Assembly (NCBI GenBank): GCA_963575745.1
Contig: CAUYUJ010007469.1
Location: 185,716 to 249,715, forward strand
Direction: 5' to 3'
DNA: 64,000 bases
From: Prorocentrum cordatum
Lineage: Eukaryota; Sar; Dinophyceae; Prorocentrales; Prorocentraceae
Position numbers and translations under genes: made by a program. Every line of letters starts with the position of its first letter. The first letter of the stretch is position 1. Below, one piece after another: positions 1-11,660 of the stretch. A model generated the notes under the pieces. That model ran no database searches. It was not told the DNA's origin and was given only the letters and a program-made list of their open reading frames with translations.

Positions 1-204
1 AAGTGAGAAATTGGATGGAGGGTGTACTGCGAATTTGTTGATGCTTCTTGGGCTTGCAGTGGTCCTCTTCCTCTTTCTTCTCCGTCCTCCCCCCACTCCT
101 GATATTCTAGACGCTTCGCGCAATCCCACCAGCCCATCCAAAAACGGTGCCCAGGCGAGTTGCCCTGATCAGGCATGTGGAAGAGCATGCAGTGGAATAA
201 AGGG

Positions 205-1270
205 TGCCTCTGGGCAGGCTCTTGTGGCCTCTTGGGGGCCGCTTCTCTTTGGGTCGCCTTGGAGGCCTCTTTGAATCGCTTGGACGTCTCTTTGGGCCCT
301 CTTGGGGCTCTCCTGGGTGCCTTGGAGGCCTTCTTGGGCTTGGGAACATCTCAGAGGATATAGATAAACGAGAGGATGTCCTGAATTCGCCTCGCCCCTC
401 TGGAGCTCCCAAAGTTGCTTCTTGGGGCCCTCTTGGGGCGTTCTTTGGCGCTCTTAGGGCCGTCTTGAGGTCGTCTTGAGGTCGTCTTGGGTCTCTCTTT
501 AGGACCTCTTGAGCTATCTTGGAGCCAGTTTGCAGCTTCGGGGGCCCACCGGAAGCGAAACCGCGAGAGGGCTATCATCGTTGATGTCTTATTTTCTTGC
601 ATGAATTTGGCCTCTTGTGGGCCTCCTTGGGTGTTTCCGTGGCTACCTGGAACTATCTTGGGGCCATCATGGGATCTTGGATGCCACCGTTGGCCAAGTT
701 GGACCACACTCCGCACCTTGGAGGCCATCTTCAAGAGGCTGGGACCACCCAGGGGCCCTCTTGGGCCAAACGCCTCCAGAGGATGCCACCGAAAAGCCAA
801 TACCTTTCAAACCACACGTGTTGATTCAACGTTCTCGTTGATCAGGGAGGGAGGGGTCCAAGTAGGGTCCCCCCTCTGGAGCAGCCAGAGTCGCCTCTCG
901 GGGTCCTTTGGGGGCGCTTTTGGAGCGCTGTTGGGTGGTCTCGGGGCCGTCTGGCGGCCACCTTTGTCCCGTCTTGGGGCCCTCTCGGGCCCTCTTGGAA
1001 CCGTCCTGAGGCCTCGGAAAGCCGTCGGAAGCGCAGGGGCGAGAGGATCAGAACGATTGACTGCCCAGCGGTTTTTGTTGCAGGATGCTGGCCTCTTGGG
1101 GGCGTTCTGGGGAGGCCCCTGGCCCACTTGGGCCCGTCTTGAGGAAGTCTTGGGATATCTCGGGAAATTTGAGAAGCCATCTTGAGCGATCGTGGCGCGA
1201 ACTTGGGCCATCTTGGAGGTCATCTTGGGCTCTCGACAGCCCTCGGGGAGCCATCTTGGGCCGTCTTTGA
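205..1270 (+). repeat. Degenerate short-word array, TCTTGG type
   Basis: The words TCTTGG, GGGCC and CCTCTTGG recur at irregular spacing of roughly 10-30 bases, always reading on this strand; GTCGTCTTGAG is repeated back to back near 460-490. Open frames on both strands are rich in Gly, Leu, Ser, Trp and Pro because they translate this word. I treat them as spurious. The same word forms islands near 10.3, 12.4, 20.75, 25.2, 27.7 and 47.3 kb. Bases 1-204 show nothing recognisable. Confidence 0.8.
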
Positions 1271-1684
1271 CGCTCCAACGACCCGCCGCCCCCGCCGTCC
1301 AGGTCCAGGGGAAGGGGGTTAGGGGGGAGGGGTAAAAAAGCCCTCCCCGAAGGGCAAGCATCGGGGTCGGACGTGGAAGCGCTCCAGACCACTCACGCCC
1401 TGAAGGGCTGGTGGGATGTGGTCTCCTCCTCCTGCTGCCCCCCCCCCCGGTGCCAGGATTGCTCCGGCGGGAGCTGTCCTGAGGGAGCCAGTGCGCACAG
1501 GCACGCCAGAGCCGCGCCCAGCAGTCCAGCACCGCGGTCGGCCGGCCTTCTTGGGGGGGCCGGACGGGCCAGGACGAGGAGAGCTCCGTTCCGGAGCGTT
1601 CTGGAACGGAACGCTCCGAGAAGGCCGCGGCGCCCGACACATCCTCCAGAGCCGCTGGATCTCAGAGATTCTCGCTTTATCCTC
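1271..1684. other. No gene seen; alternative hairpins at 1586-1617
   Basis: GC-rich sequence without recognisable coding signal. At 1586-1617 two mutually exclusive stems are visible: CCGTTCC with GGAACGG, and GGAGCGTT with AACGCTCC. Nothing suggests an RNA gene. Confidence 0.5.
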
Positions 1685-1885
1685 GTCCTGGTTTCGTCTT
1701 GAAGAAAACAATGGGCACCAGGAAAGTACCGAAACTTGAGGGTTTTCACCCGTTGGGCCCTTGGAGGCGATGCTCGCTCGACACCTCGCTAGCATGTCGC
1801 GCAGACATTGTTTCGATACTTGTCTGGGCGCTCGAAATGTTGTCTGGGAGGTGGTCCTGGAGTAGGATGAGGTCCCCCGGGGGTG
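1685..1885 (+). repeat. Dispersed repeat family M, copy 1
   Basis: This roughly 200-base stretch resembles 11,661-11,835 and 31,992-32,165. Its core has imperfect inverted ends: GGGCACCAGGAAAGTACC near 1713 and GATACTTGTCTGGGCGCTCG near 1815. The core is shorter than 130 bases and has no coding capacity, consistent with a small non-autonomous element. Target-site duplications were not identified. Confidence 0.6.
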
Positions 1886-1904
1886 GTCCTGGCTTCGTCA
1901 CAGG

Positions 1905-2255
1905 AGAAGAAGGAGGAGGAGGAGGAGAAAGCGGAGGAGGAAGCGGAGGAGGAAGCGGAGGAGGAGAAGGAGGAGGAAGAGGAGGAGGAGGAGGGAGGAG
2001 GAGGAGGGGAAGGAGGAGGAAGAGGAGGAGCAGGAGGAGGAGAAGGAGAAGACGAAGGAGGCAGAAGGGGAGTAGTAGGAGGAGGAGGAGGAGGAGGAGG
2101 AGGAGGAGGAGGAGGAGAAGGAGTAGGAGGTGAAGGAGGAGGAGGAGGAGGAGGAGGAGGAGGAGACTGAGGAGGCATAAGGGGCGGAGGAGGAGGAGGA
2201 GGAGGAGACAGAGCAGACAGAGGAGGCAGAGGAGGAGATGGTGGAGGAGGAGGAC
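1905..2255 (+). repeat. (GGA)n microsatellite
   Basis: Imperfect polypurine GGA/GAA triplet repeat of about 350 bases. The overlapping frames (poly-Arg, poly-Gly, and poly-Leu/Pro/Ser on the other strand) are translations of the repeat and are not genes. Confidence 0.95.
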
Positions 2256-2387
2256 GAGCAAAAGAGCGTTATCGCGTGGCGCGCCGCCGTGGGCAGCCCA
2301 GCAGCGTGCGCACCGTGGGAGACGCGCCGCGCCTTCGGGCCAAAAACTCCAGGCCGCCCAGACCGGCTCGGAGTCAGAGGAGGAACA

Positions 2388-2540
2388 GGTATCCATGCTG
2401 CTACACTTCCCTAGTTTTCCCCTTTTGGGGCCTCTCGGGGGCCCTCGCCGCAACCGCTGGATTTGCCTTGAAATCCTGGTCAGAACGCACCCCGGGAGAG
2501 GTCCGGGGAGTAGGGGTATCGGTACCTTTTGGTCTCCCCA
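2388..2540 (+). repeat. Dispersed repeat family O, copy 1
   Basis: About 150 bases shared with 12,135-12,275 (inverted) and 12,828-12,963 (direct). Common landmarks are a Cys/Trp-rich translation (RWICLEI versus RWIRLEI), a GGTCAGA block and the final TCCCC. It may be a fragment of a larger mobile element, but no family is recognised. Confidence 0.6.
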
Positions 2541-2565
2541 CGGAGTGGATTGGTCGGAGAATCGC

Positions 2566-2605
2566 GCCGCATCGCCGATGCATCGGCGATGCATCGGCGC
2601 AGCGG
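2566..2605. repeat. Nested palindrome with GCCGATGCATCGGC core
   Basis: The word GCATCGGC and its complement GCCGATGC alternate here, giving the perfect 16-base palindrome CGCCGATGCATCGGCG and overlapping stems. Related GCATCGGCC words recur to 2665. Confidence 0.7.
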
Positions 2606-3107
2606 CCTAACGTGGGGCCAGAATTTCTCCACGCCGATCTCGCCGACGCATCGGCCATGCGGCGCGATCCTTCGACCCCATCTGCCCGGACCCCATCCAG
2701 GAGGCCTCTATCAGATGACGCGTAAAGGCGGGGCGGTATCTGTGGGGGGCTCCAAGAGGGGGGTGTCCAAGAGGGGGGCGCAGCGGCCCTCTCGGGCCGA
2801 GGGCACCACAAAAAAAAACTTGGGCAGCGGCTGCAGGGCCACCTCCTGGGCCCGTGCGCGGGAGAGCCTGCGCCGACCGCGGGTCCAGCGGCCGCGTGGG
2901 AGCGCGGGTTCGAGGCCACGGTGGGGCCCATCCTTTCGCCGTCGGCGATCTGAGCAGCGAGGCACCGGGGCGCCCCGAGGCGCCCGCGGTGTGAGGTGCT
3001 CCTGGCCTCTCATCCGTCCCCCTCTCCCAGAAGAGCCAGACGACCACGTCGAGCCTGAGCCTTCGAGGTCCGCGTGTTTTTTTTTTAGGCGCGGGCCATG
3101 CCCCCCC
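2606..3107. other. No gene seen
   Basis: GC-rich sequence with an A9 run near 2811, a T9 run near 3077 and short GGGGG runs. I find no conserved protein motif in any frame. Confidence 0.5.
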
Positions 3108-3950
3108 CGCCACACACACAGACGCACGCACGTACGCACGCACGCACGCACGCACACATACACACCTACACACACTTACAGTTACACTTTCACAGATACA
3201 CGCACACGCACACGCACACGCACACGCACACGCACACGCACACGCACACACGCACACGCACACGCACACGCACACGCACACGCACACGCACACGCACACG
3301 CACACGCACACGCACACGCACGCACACGCACACGCACACGCACACGCACGCACACGCACACGCACACGCACACGCACACGCACACGCACACGCACACGCA
3401 CACGCACACGCACACGCACACGCACACGCACACGCACACGCACACGCACACGCACACGCACACGCACACGCACACGCACACACACGCGCGCACGCGCGCA
3501 CGCGCGCACGCGCACACGCGCACACGCGCACACACGCACACACTCACACACGCAGCTTGCACACATACAAACACACATACAAACTCAAACATACACAACT
3601 ACACAAACACACACAAATCCACAAACACACGAACACGCAACGGCACAAACACACACAAACACACAGAACACACACACACAAGCACACAAGTACACTAATA
3701 CGCAGCCACACAACCACACAAACACACAAACACGCATAAACATGCAATCACACATAGACACACACTTCTTGGCGGTCGCGGCCTCGCGCGCAGTGTCGAG
3801 GCGGAGTATACGCACGCACACACACAAACGCACACATACACACACACGCACACACACACACGCGCACTTACACACGCACTTACACACAAAATCACGCACA
3901 TACACCCACACATACACACAACACACGCACACACACACACACACTTTCTG
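3108..3950. repeat. CA-rich microsatellite with (CACACG)n core
   Basis: The core at about 3198-3540 is a near-pure CACACG hexamer array, flanked by looser CA-dinucleotide sequence to 3950, interrupted near 3770-3810. Poly-His/Thr and poly-Cys/Val frames across it are repeat translations. A second CA block lies at 4125-4205. Confidence 0.95.
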
Positions 3951-4331
3951 TCACGGCTAGTTGGGCTAACGCTTGCGAGTTCAAGGGCGGGGCACGCCTA
4001 GATCCATTGCCACCAAGCCTTCGCCGCTGTGTGGTCAGGACGTGTCCCGAAGGGTGCGGGGAAAAGGGGGCCCCAGCCAATGCACGTGGGAGACGACTAC
4101 ATGGAGCCGGGTGCGGACGCTCCGCAAGAATACACACGCACACATTCACATACACACACATTTACCCACCCACACACACACATACCTACACACACACACA
4201 CCTACCGTGGCGCGCGAAGCGCCTGGGAGGCGCCGCGGGGGTGTGCGGAGGGCTGTCCCATCGACAGCCCAACCATCTCGTACGGACCTCCGAAAGTTCA
4301 TGCTGCTGTAGTTGTCTGGTCTTCTGCTCCC

Positions 4332-4556
4332 CCTCGCCGTCGAACTTGAATGGAGAGGCCTCGGGGATCCGTGGTCGCCGATGCTCCGCCTCGCCTTCGA
4401 ATCTGAAGTGCGAGGCTTAGGGAATCCGTTGTTGCCGATGCTCCCCCTCGCCTTCGAATCTGGAGTGCGAGGCTAAGGGAATCCACTGTCGCCGATGCTC
4501 CTCCTCGCCTTCGAATCTGGAGTGCGAGGCTAAGGGAATCCATGGTTGCCGATGCT
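4332..4556. repeat. 57-bp tandem repeat, four copies
   Basis: Units start with CCTCGCC at 4332, 4389, 4446 and 4503, an exact 57-base period. The first copy is the most diverged. Because 57 is divisible by three, the minus strand stays open and reads a 19-residue repeat (LSLALQIRRRGGAS). No family is recognised, and coding is doubtful. Confidence 0.85.
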
Positions 4557-5059
4557 GCCTTTTGGGGGCGCATGCTCCAGCCAATCAGTGAGGATTGAAT
4601 GGAGGGGAAGGAGGACGAGGACCAGAGGAGACTCATCACGCCTCACTGACGCTGCAATGTGCACTTGCGCGCTGGGTCCCCTCCTCATCTGTCAAAGCAG
4701 GTGCTTCCTTTTCGTTGCGCCGAGCACCCGCTAGGACTGTCAAGAGATCCTGGGAGTACATGGCTGGAGCCCGTAACTATGGCTTCTGAAACGCGCGTCA
4801 ACGATCATACAAACTTTGATCGCGGAGCGCCACACATAACAACGAGCATGAGATGGACGCGCCCTTATCCAATGCAGCTGGCAGCGTGAAGGTTTTTCCT
4901 GAGTAGCGTTTCGCCGGAAGGTTTCTTAAACGGAGGGCAGGAAAGACCACCGAAGAGTCCCGCAGAGGGGCACGGAAGACCGAGGCTGTCTGGTTTGGCG
5001 GCCGCTTCGCCCGGAATCACATCTTAGTCAAGGCTTCGGGGCTCGAGAGACGAGGGTCA
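4557..5059. other. No gene seen
   Basis: No recognisable coding or RNA signal. A segment near 4960-5010 (GAAGAGTCCC followed by GACCGAGGCTGT) is echoed near 5365-5405, a small diverged duplication. Confidence 0.5.
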
Positions 5060-5270
5060 GTGCAAACGGGGGTCAGCCAGGGCACGGGTTCCTGCAGGAT
5101 CCTGCGAAGACCCCCTCTGGCTGACCCGGGTTAGCGAGCCGCTCGTGGCCGTGAGGCGGCCGCACATTGGCTGACCTGGGTGTGCGAAACCCTGCGTTGC
5201 AGTTTTGTTTTCCTGCATTGCAGTTTTCTGATCTCCTGCTGATCCGGGTCTGATTGACCCGGGTTGGCAG
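5060..5270. repeat. Short-word array, TGACCCGGGT type
   Basis: Variants of GGCTGACCCGGGT occur near 5075, 5120, 5168, 5238 and 5252 in both orientations, separated by unrelated sequence. It is a smaller example of the word-array pattern seen elsewhere in the window. Confidence 0.5.
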
Positions 5271-6004
5271 GTCCCCGAAGACTCGGCTCTCGCCTCAGTT
5301 GCAACCGCATTTTTGGTCCGGACGGTCGCGATCTTTTCTAACAGAAGCTCACTAGCGTGCACAGAAGAGTCCCACGGAGCGGGCTGGGAGCCCGAGGCTG
5401 TTTGGTCTTGCAGCCTGGACCTGGGGGGGGGGGGGTCGCGAGGTGCCAGGGCGTCCAAAAAGGCCCCGGCGAGGAAGCCACAATCATTGTTTTTACTAAG
5501 GTTTTGGCCCCATTTTGGCCTCTTGGGGGGGGGGGCCTAATTGTGACCCCCCCTCTTGTTTGATCGATCTCCTCCAAGATGGCCCCAAGAAGCGCCCGTT
5601 TCTTATTTGAGACTTTCTCAGAATGCCCTGGGCTTCCTGGTTTTCGATGGGTTCCCAGTAGAAGCCTGTTGACGTTCGATTGAACACCTTGGACTTTGAA
5701 AAACCGCGGACTTCAGGATTGGGTTTCTTGCGGAGGTTTCTTGTGGCCGAGCCTCAGTGCTGGCTACAGTCCAGACGGTCACGATCCCGGATACAAGCAA
5801 GAGCGCACCGAGGGGCACCTCGCCGTGCTCTCGCCCCTGTCCCCATGTGTTTCCCTTGACCTGCCTCTTCACCTCTATGGTCACCGAGGGCTTTCTCTGC
5901 CTGGGGGAGGGGAGCACGTGCGAAGCACAAGGGGAACATCTGCACACCCAGATGTTGTGTATCTCCAGATTTGGATCATGTGCGCACGTATGGCTATTTC
6001 CATA
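5271..6004. other. No gene; repeat family B, copy 1 at about 5705-5795
   Basis: No gene is recognised. The stretch TGGGTTTCTTGCGGAGGTTT followed by TTGTGGCCGAGCC near 5720 matches sequence near 13,335 and 23,928, marking a dispersed repeat (family B). A short inverted example of the CTTGGGGCC word lies at 5568-5600. Confidence 0.5.
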
Positions 6005-6300
6005 TGGCTATACATACATACATACATACATACATACATACATACATACATACATACATACATACATACATACATACATACATACATACATACATACACA
6101 CATATAAATGTACATATATACATATATATATGTATAGGGATAGGCCGATATATACATATATATATTTATATAGCCAACACACTCTCTATATACGTACATC
6201 TGTTTGTGTACACATGAATATATACAACCTATAATTACAAACACATATATATACATATATATACATATATATATATATGTATATATTGTGTGTACGTGCG
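6005..6300. repeat. (CATA)n and (TA)n microsatellite
   Basis: Pure CATA tetranucleotides at about 6010-6100, then TATA-rich sequence to 6290. Frames across it read Thr-Tyr-Ile-His repeats and are not genes. Confidence 0.95.
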
Positions 6301-6737
6301 TACGCGCGCCCCTCCAGTATCATACATGTTGCCTTGCTTTCGATCTTGTTTCCCACTTCTTTCTTCCTCCATCATCCCCGCTATCTGCTTCCCACTGTCC
6401 GTCCTCCTCCTCCTTCCTCTCTCCTCTCTCCTCCCTCTCTCCTCCCTCCCTCCTCCCTCATCCCTCTCTCTCACCCTCCCTCCCCTCCCTTTGTCATTCG
6501 GAGGGTATGGGGGGGGCATGTGTGGTTCTTACGGTTGCCATATGGACGGCGTTCCAGAAAGGGCCTTGCCTCCCAGGATTGAAAGGGTTTGTCATCTCGT
6601 TCTCGCGGCAGGGTGGCGGGAGTCGGCGGAAGTAAAGCTAGGCCGCCTCTGCCCCTTAATCCGCTATGTGGATGGCGTTTTGTTTCACATGTGTCATTTA
6701 TGGCGTGGCTTCGTGGTCTCGTCCTGGGACGGGGGGC
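6301..6737. other. No gene; TCC-rich tract at 6345-6490
   Basis: A pyrimidine-rich tract is followed by unremarkable sequence with no recognised motif. Confidence 0.5.
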
Positions 6738-7289
6738 CGTAATGGGAACGAGAGGACCGAAACACATGAAACACATGAAGCTATGGAAAACGCCGCCGTT
6801 CACAAGATCAAGTCTGACAAACACTTCAGCCCCCCAAGGGGGCAGGAGGAACAATAGGAGCACACGAGTTGCAAACCACCAGAAGAAGAGGAGGGCAATG
6901 CGAGAGGGAGAGAGAGAACATCAATAGAAAGAGAGAGAGAGGGAGAGAGAGAGAGAGAGAGAGAAAGAGACAGAGCGAAAGACACATATAATGAGAGAGA
7001 GTGTACTTCGGATCGGGGGGGGGCACGTGTTTCCTATTGTTCGTCCTGCCCCCGGGAGGATGACAGTCCATCACTGTGTTGTTCAAGAACAGGGCAGATC
7101 TTTTCAACCGTTGACAGTTTTGCATGTGTGCAAGGGCGCTGCGGGAACGAAAGGGCCGAAACACAACAGGACACGTGGAAACTGTGAAACAACATGCTTT
7201 GCACAGGAACACACATGAATTAAGCTTCAGCCTCCTGTAGGGCGCACCGTAGCGAACAACACATTACAAACCGCCAGAAGAGGAGGATA
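6738..7289. repeat. Diverged direct duplication around a GA tract, with inner inverted repeat
   Basis: 6738-6897 and 7141-7289 share GGGAACGA, CCGAAACACA and AAACC(A/G)CCAGAAGA blocks in the same order. Between them, a 23-base stretch at 6836-6858 (ending GGAACAATAGG) is inverted at 7031-7053 (starting CCTATTGTTC), flanking a (GA)n tract at 6898-6972. This looks like a duplicated unit with an internal hairpin. No gene is seen. Confidence 0.6.
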
Positions 7290-7544
7290 ACAAACCAGGG
7301 ATCTGACGAGTAATACACCGCATGCGTAGAGAAGAAAAAGAAGCACCATACTAGTAATACAATTATTACGGGGACTCTGAAGAGGCATACTTAGCAACCT
7401 GTGTGATAGTGGGGCGCGGCCGCATGCACTTTTCTATACATATACACCTGTAAAAAGCAGATGCACCGATAAAAGACAGGACTCGCTTCGCTTCGCCTCA
7501 CTTCTTGGTCCTGCATCCAGACACTGTTGGAGACTACCGAGGGA

Positions 7545-8475
7545 CTCACCAGAGCGGAACGATTCACACGCTCCGTGGCCCCATCGGGAGATCCGCCGAA
7601 GGCCCAAGAGGCTGCGCTCGCATGCGCCCGCCGCACCCATTTCGGCACAACTCCACACGTTTCTTGGCTCCATCGAGAGCTCCACCGGCGGCCCCAGTGG
7701 CTGCGTTCGAATGTGCCCGCCGCACCCATACCGGTACACCCTTCACACGTTCCGTGGCCCCATAGGGAGCTCCACCGAAGGCCCCAGCGATTGCGTTTGC
7801 ATGCTTCCGCCGCGCCCATATTGGCACACCCCTCGCACTCCTTGTGGCCATTTTCGGGCACTCCATTGAAGGCCCCAGTGGCTGCGTTCGCATGCGCCAC
7901 ACCATTTCCAGCACACCCCTCACACGTTTCGTGGCCCCATGGGGAGCTCTTCCGAAGGCCCCAGTGTCTGTGCTCGCATGCGCCAGCTGGACCCACTACG
8001 GCACACCCCTCACATGCTTCGTGGCTTCATCGGGAGCTCCACCGAAGGCCCCAGTGGCTGCGTTCTCATGAGACAGCGGCACCCAACCGAAGGCCCCAGT
8101 GGCGGTGTTCGCATGCGCCCGCCCCGCCTATTTCGGCACACCCCTCACACGCTTGGTGGCCCCATAGGGAGCTACACCGAAGGCCCCAGTGGCAGTGTGC
8201 GCATGCGTTCGTCCCCTCCCCTTCCGGTAGACCCCTCACACGATTCGCGGCCCCATCGGGAGCTCCACCGCAGTCCCCAGTGGCGGTTTTCGTATGCATC
8301 CGCCCCACCCACGGTGGCATTCCCTTTTTTTCACGTTTCGTGGCCCCATAAGGAACTCCACCGACGACCCCACTGGTTGCGTTGCCATGCGCTTACCGCG
8401 CCAATTTCGGTACAGCTCTCACACGATTCGTTGCCCCATATGGAGCTCCACCGATGACAAAACTTACAACGGCGC
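7545..8475 (+). repeat. 90-bp minisatellite, about ten units
   Basis: Anchors CATCGGGAGC or variants lie at 7582, 7671, 7761, 7851, 7938, 8028, 8163, 8254, 8347 and 8437, so the mean period is 90 bases, with one shortened unit near 8086. Since 90 is divisible by three, both strands are open. The plus strand (7527-8351) reads a 30-residue repeat around HRELHRRPQW, and the minus strand reads one around WGLRWSSLWGHETCEG. Units diverge mostly by substitution. Coding status is uncertain; I see no signal peptide or known domain. Confidence 0.9.
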
Positions 8476-9719
8476 CATTCATAACTGCATATGCTTGGGT
8501 CCTTTGCCAGGCTATTTCTTTGTCTGAGGCTTTCAGACTCTGTGGAGCCAAGCGCGGTTCTCATTATTCGGGGCGATCTGCATAGCATTCCCAGACGGTC
8601 ATAGTTCGAAGTCTAGCCAGATACACGGTGCTTCATGATCTTCCAAGTTAGATGCCGTTTGTAGTTTGATTTGGTACGTTTTAGTGGTATGTACGTAGAC
8701 GCCCTTTTTCTGCCATAGATCTAGCACGTTGCATGTATATGGGATCTACGTGTGCACGCCCAGTCTCTGAGGTCGGCACCCACTTCATCTTGAGAATGGC
8801 ACGAATCTTTTTTGAGAACCGATCGAAGGAAGCTGACTGCGAATTCACGCACATGCGGCTGGACCAACGTATGCAGGGCATCAGGTCGCGGTCGGCCTCT
8901 AGAGCCAGGTCGGACGTCTTCACACGTTCCCTTGGTCCTCGTCGTTGTCGTTGGTGGATGTGTCCGGCTCCGACTCCGTTGACCGACCCATCATTGTCCT
9001 CTCGCTGAAAGTGTCGCATGGATCGAACCTTCCGTCTGCTGCCACCTGAACGGTTCGTCTCGATGAAACCTCCGCCACGTCTCCTGACTGGAGCGTCCAA
9101 AGAGCTGGACCGAATTGGTTATTGGATTGCTGGGACGTATGTCGGATACTCCGGAGCAATAGTTGAGGTCGAAAACGAAGAAACATGGATATTGCGCGAA
9201 AGACACATTCTTCCATTATCTGATTGATGATACGCGGCACTGGTCCACTAGATTGTTTGGAAATACGGCTCGCAGTGGTAGCGATCTGTGAAGACGAGCT
9301 GCGGAGAGGTAGGATATGAGGGAAAGGGCGATGCTGATTGTCTACTTGGACTCTGATGAGCGTTCGCCAAGAGCTGGCGCGTGATCTTCGTATACCTGTT
9401 GCCCGTGAGGGCCGTGTCAGCATGGTAGTTGAATGTTTTTTTTGCGAACAACTGTTGAGGGAAATCAACTTCCGTCTACTCTAAACTCTGTCGAGAGAAA
9501 TCAGGTTCCGCCAATTCCAGTCAACTAGATATCGCAGGCTGTCTGAATCCCCTACAGGGGGGTTGCCGAGAAACGGGCTGTGAGCACACCGTGGGTCCGT
9601 CTCTCTTCAGTCGGGTTGAACAGGAACTGCATCGGAGACGTCCAGAACGAGGCAGCATGGCATGGATGGAGAGTTTGAGGAGGACGAGGATGGAGTAGTA
9701 CTCTCCCTTGGTGGGAGAA
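8476..9719. other. No recognised gene; short unexplained open frames
   Basis: Less GC-rich than its surroundings. A minus-strand frame at 8920-9468 (182 residues) and a plus-strand frame at 9018-9227 overlap. The latter contains PPPRLLTGASKELDRIGYW and ends ENEETWILRERHILPLSD. This looks more like ordinary protein than the repeat translations and could be a remnant of a mobile-element polyprotein, but I cannot assign a family. Confidence 0.3.
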
Positions 9720-10261
9720 AGGGAGAGAGAGAGAGAGAGAGAGAGCGCGAGAGAGGGAGAAGGAGAACCGGAGAGACCGAGAGAGAGACGGAGAGATAGT
9801 GAGAGAGAGATCGAGGTTTTGAGCAGGAATCGTCCTTCGCCCGTGTAGTTTCTGGAGGGCGAAGCTTTCGGATGGCATTCAGCCTCGTGGAAGCCAGGTT
9901 GCGATCGCGAGAGTTCGATCGGGGACCGCAGCAGCCGTGATTCAGCTACGCGCGGCAGGTCCCGCCACCATGCCAGCTCAGCACTCTGGGTGGTGACTGT
10001 TCGACGAACTCGCAGGAAGCCGTGACGTGGGGCACCTCGTATCCCAAAGTTTGGGGTAGCCATACAGTGCCGTTTTTTATACAAGCTCCGCGTGCGGATC
10101 ATATATTAAAATGCAGGGATTTAGTACTAAAACCAACGATGAGTTCATGCATAAATTCATTCATTCATACATTAATAATGTACTAAAATCCTATAATTTC
10201 AAAAATCCTATGTATTAAAAACTGCCCTGTACCATGTTGCACGCTTTTTCGCTTCATGTCG
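9720..10261. other. GA tract (9720-9805), then AT-rich sequence; no gene
   Basis: The GA microsatellite is followed by sequence without recognised features. 10,100-10,240 is markedly AT-rich, with CATTCATTCATA-type tetranucleotides. Confidence 0.5.
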
Positions 10262-10850
10262 GGGTGTCGATCATCGTGTTCGTCGTCTTCCCTCCTCTGG
10301 GAGGCCTCTTCGGGACGTCCTGGAGCGTGTCGCTCTTGGCCTCTTGAGGGCGCTTTGGTCAGTTTTAGGGTGCTCTTGGGCAGACTGGCGCCTTCGGAGT
10401 TCATCTTGAGGGCGCTTCTGGGCGGTCTTGGGGCCCTCTTGGGGCCCATAAGGGCCGTCCTGGGTGTCTCTGTGGCCGTCTTGTGGCCTCCTTGCGCCGT
10501 CCTGGAGGCCGGCCATCTTGAGGGCCCCTGGGGCCGTCTTTGGGTCATCTTGGAGGCTCCTTGGGCCGCCAAGGGCTGAGAACGCGAACGTATTTCGAGA
10601 AGCGGGGAAACGATCATTTTGACATTTTCGGGCCCTCTTGGGAGGCCTTAGATTCCTCTTGGACCGTCTCGGGGGCCTCCTGGGTTGGCTTGATCCATCT
10701 TGAGGCTTCCTGGGCCGATCGTGTCCCGTCTAGAAGGACATGCTGGTCCACATCGGCGGCCTTGGAGGCCTTCCGCGGGCGTCCTGGAAGCGTCGGAAAG
10801 CTTTGGAGAGCCCAGGGAGGCGACTGGGAGCCCTGGAAGCCTCGAGGGGG
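10262..10850 (+). repeat. Degenerate short-word array, TCTTGG type
   Basis: Same word and same strand as 205-1270: GGGCCCTCTTGG, GCCGTCTTG and CATCTTGAGG recur at 10-30 base spacing. Overlapping frames on both strands are repeat translations. Confidence 0.8.
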
Positions 10851-11300
10851 GCTGGCGGGGCGATGCGCGCAGCTGGTCGCTGGGATTCCCGAAACCCTGC
10901 CAGACAGCATTTGCCACTCCAGCTCGCCTAGATCGTGCACGCACGGTGGCGCACCGTCGCTGCTGCGGCACGTTGCAGAGGGGGAGAAGGAGGAGGAAGC
11001 AGAGGAACAGGAGGAGTCGCCAGAGTAGGAGGAAATGTGTCAGGGGGATTTGTATAAGGAGGGGTGCGCTTAGAAGAAGGATAAAGACGACGGCGAGACG
11101 ACGACGAATGCGAATGCTTCCTCTCAGCAGGCGTCTGCTGCTCAGCTCCCCAAACGGGGGTTGCAGATCTTCCGCAGCCGCATGCCTGCAGCTTCCTGGA
11201 TACATACCAGTTTGCTCGCACCGAATCAGGCGTTCAAATGTTTAACACGCACAGATCAATGTGCTAGTTCTGCCCTTCTTGGTGAAGGTCTCACAGGAAC
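10851..11300. other. No gene; short GGA tract
   Basis: A GGA-rich stretch at about 10,985-11,040 lies in otherwise featureless sequence. Confidence 0.5.
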
Positions 11301-11514
11301 GTCGTATGATGGGCCGACTTTTCCACCACCGCTACCAAAGGTAGGACGGGGGGAAGGGAGGATGGGGAGGTCCTCCTCCTCCTCCTCCTCCTCCTCTTCC
11401 TCCTCCTCCTTCTCCTCCTCCCTGTCCTACCTATAGTAGTTGTCCTCCTCCTTCTCCTCCTCCTCCCTCTCCTACCTATGGTAGTGGTGGTGGAAAATCG
11501 GCCCATCATCGTAG
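11301..11514. mobile_element. Foldback element family Q, copy 1, with (TCC)n interior
   Basis: The left end, starting GATGGGCC at 11,308 and reaching CTACC...GTAGGAC at 11,347, is inverted at 11,471-11,507 (CCTACCTATGGTAG...GGCCCATC). Roughly 40-base inverted ends enclose a TCC microsatellite carrying a third partial copy of the CCTACCTATAGTAG segment near 11,426. 50,108-50,568 has the same ends around a GGA interior. There is no coding capacity. I infer a non-autonomous foldback element; target duplications were not resolved. Confidence 0.75.
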
Positions 11515-11660
11515 AACATCGAGGGAAGGCCTCGTAGGGACACCTCCGTGCCCGGGTCAGTCAGACCACAAATTAGTTCCGAAAGGGCAGCGCCTCCTGC
11601 CGCCAGCTGGGGGGCACCTGGGGGCAATGCTGGGAGACCTCGCTAGGCTTGTGATGTTCC

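Noticed and set aside
2529-3739. Frames of 200-390 residues with poly-His/Thr and poly-Cys/Val
   Set aside because: They translate the CACACG/CA microsatellite.
7560-8475. CRISPR array
   Set aside because: Units are contiguous 90-bp tandem repeats without unique spacers, in eukaryotic DNA.
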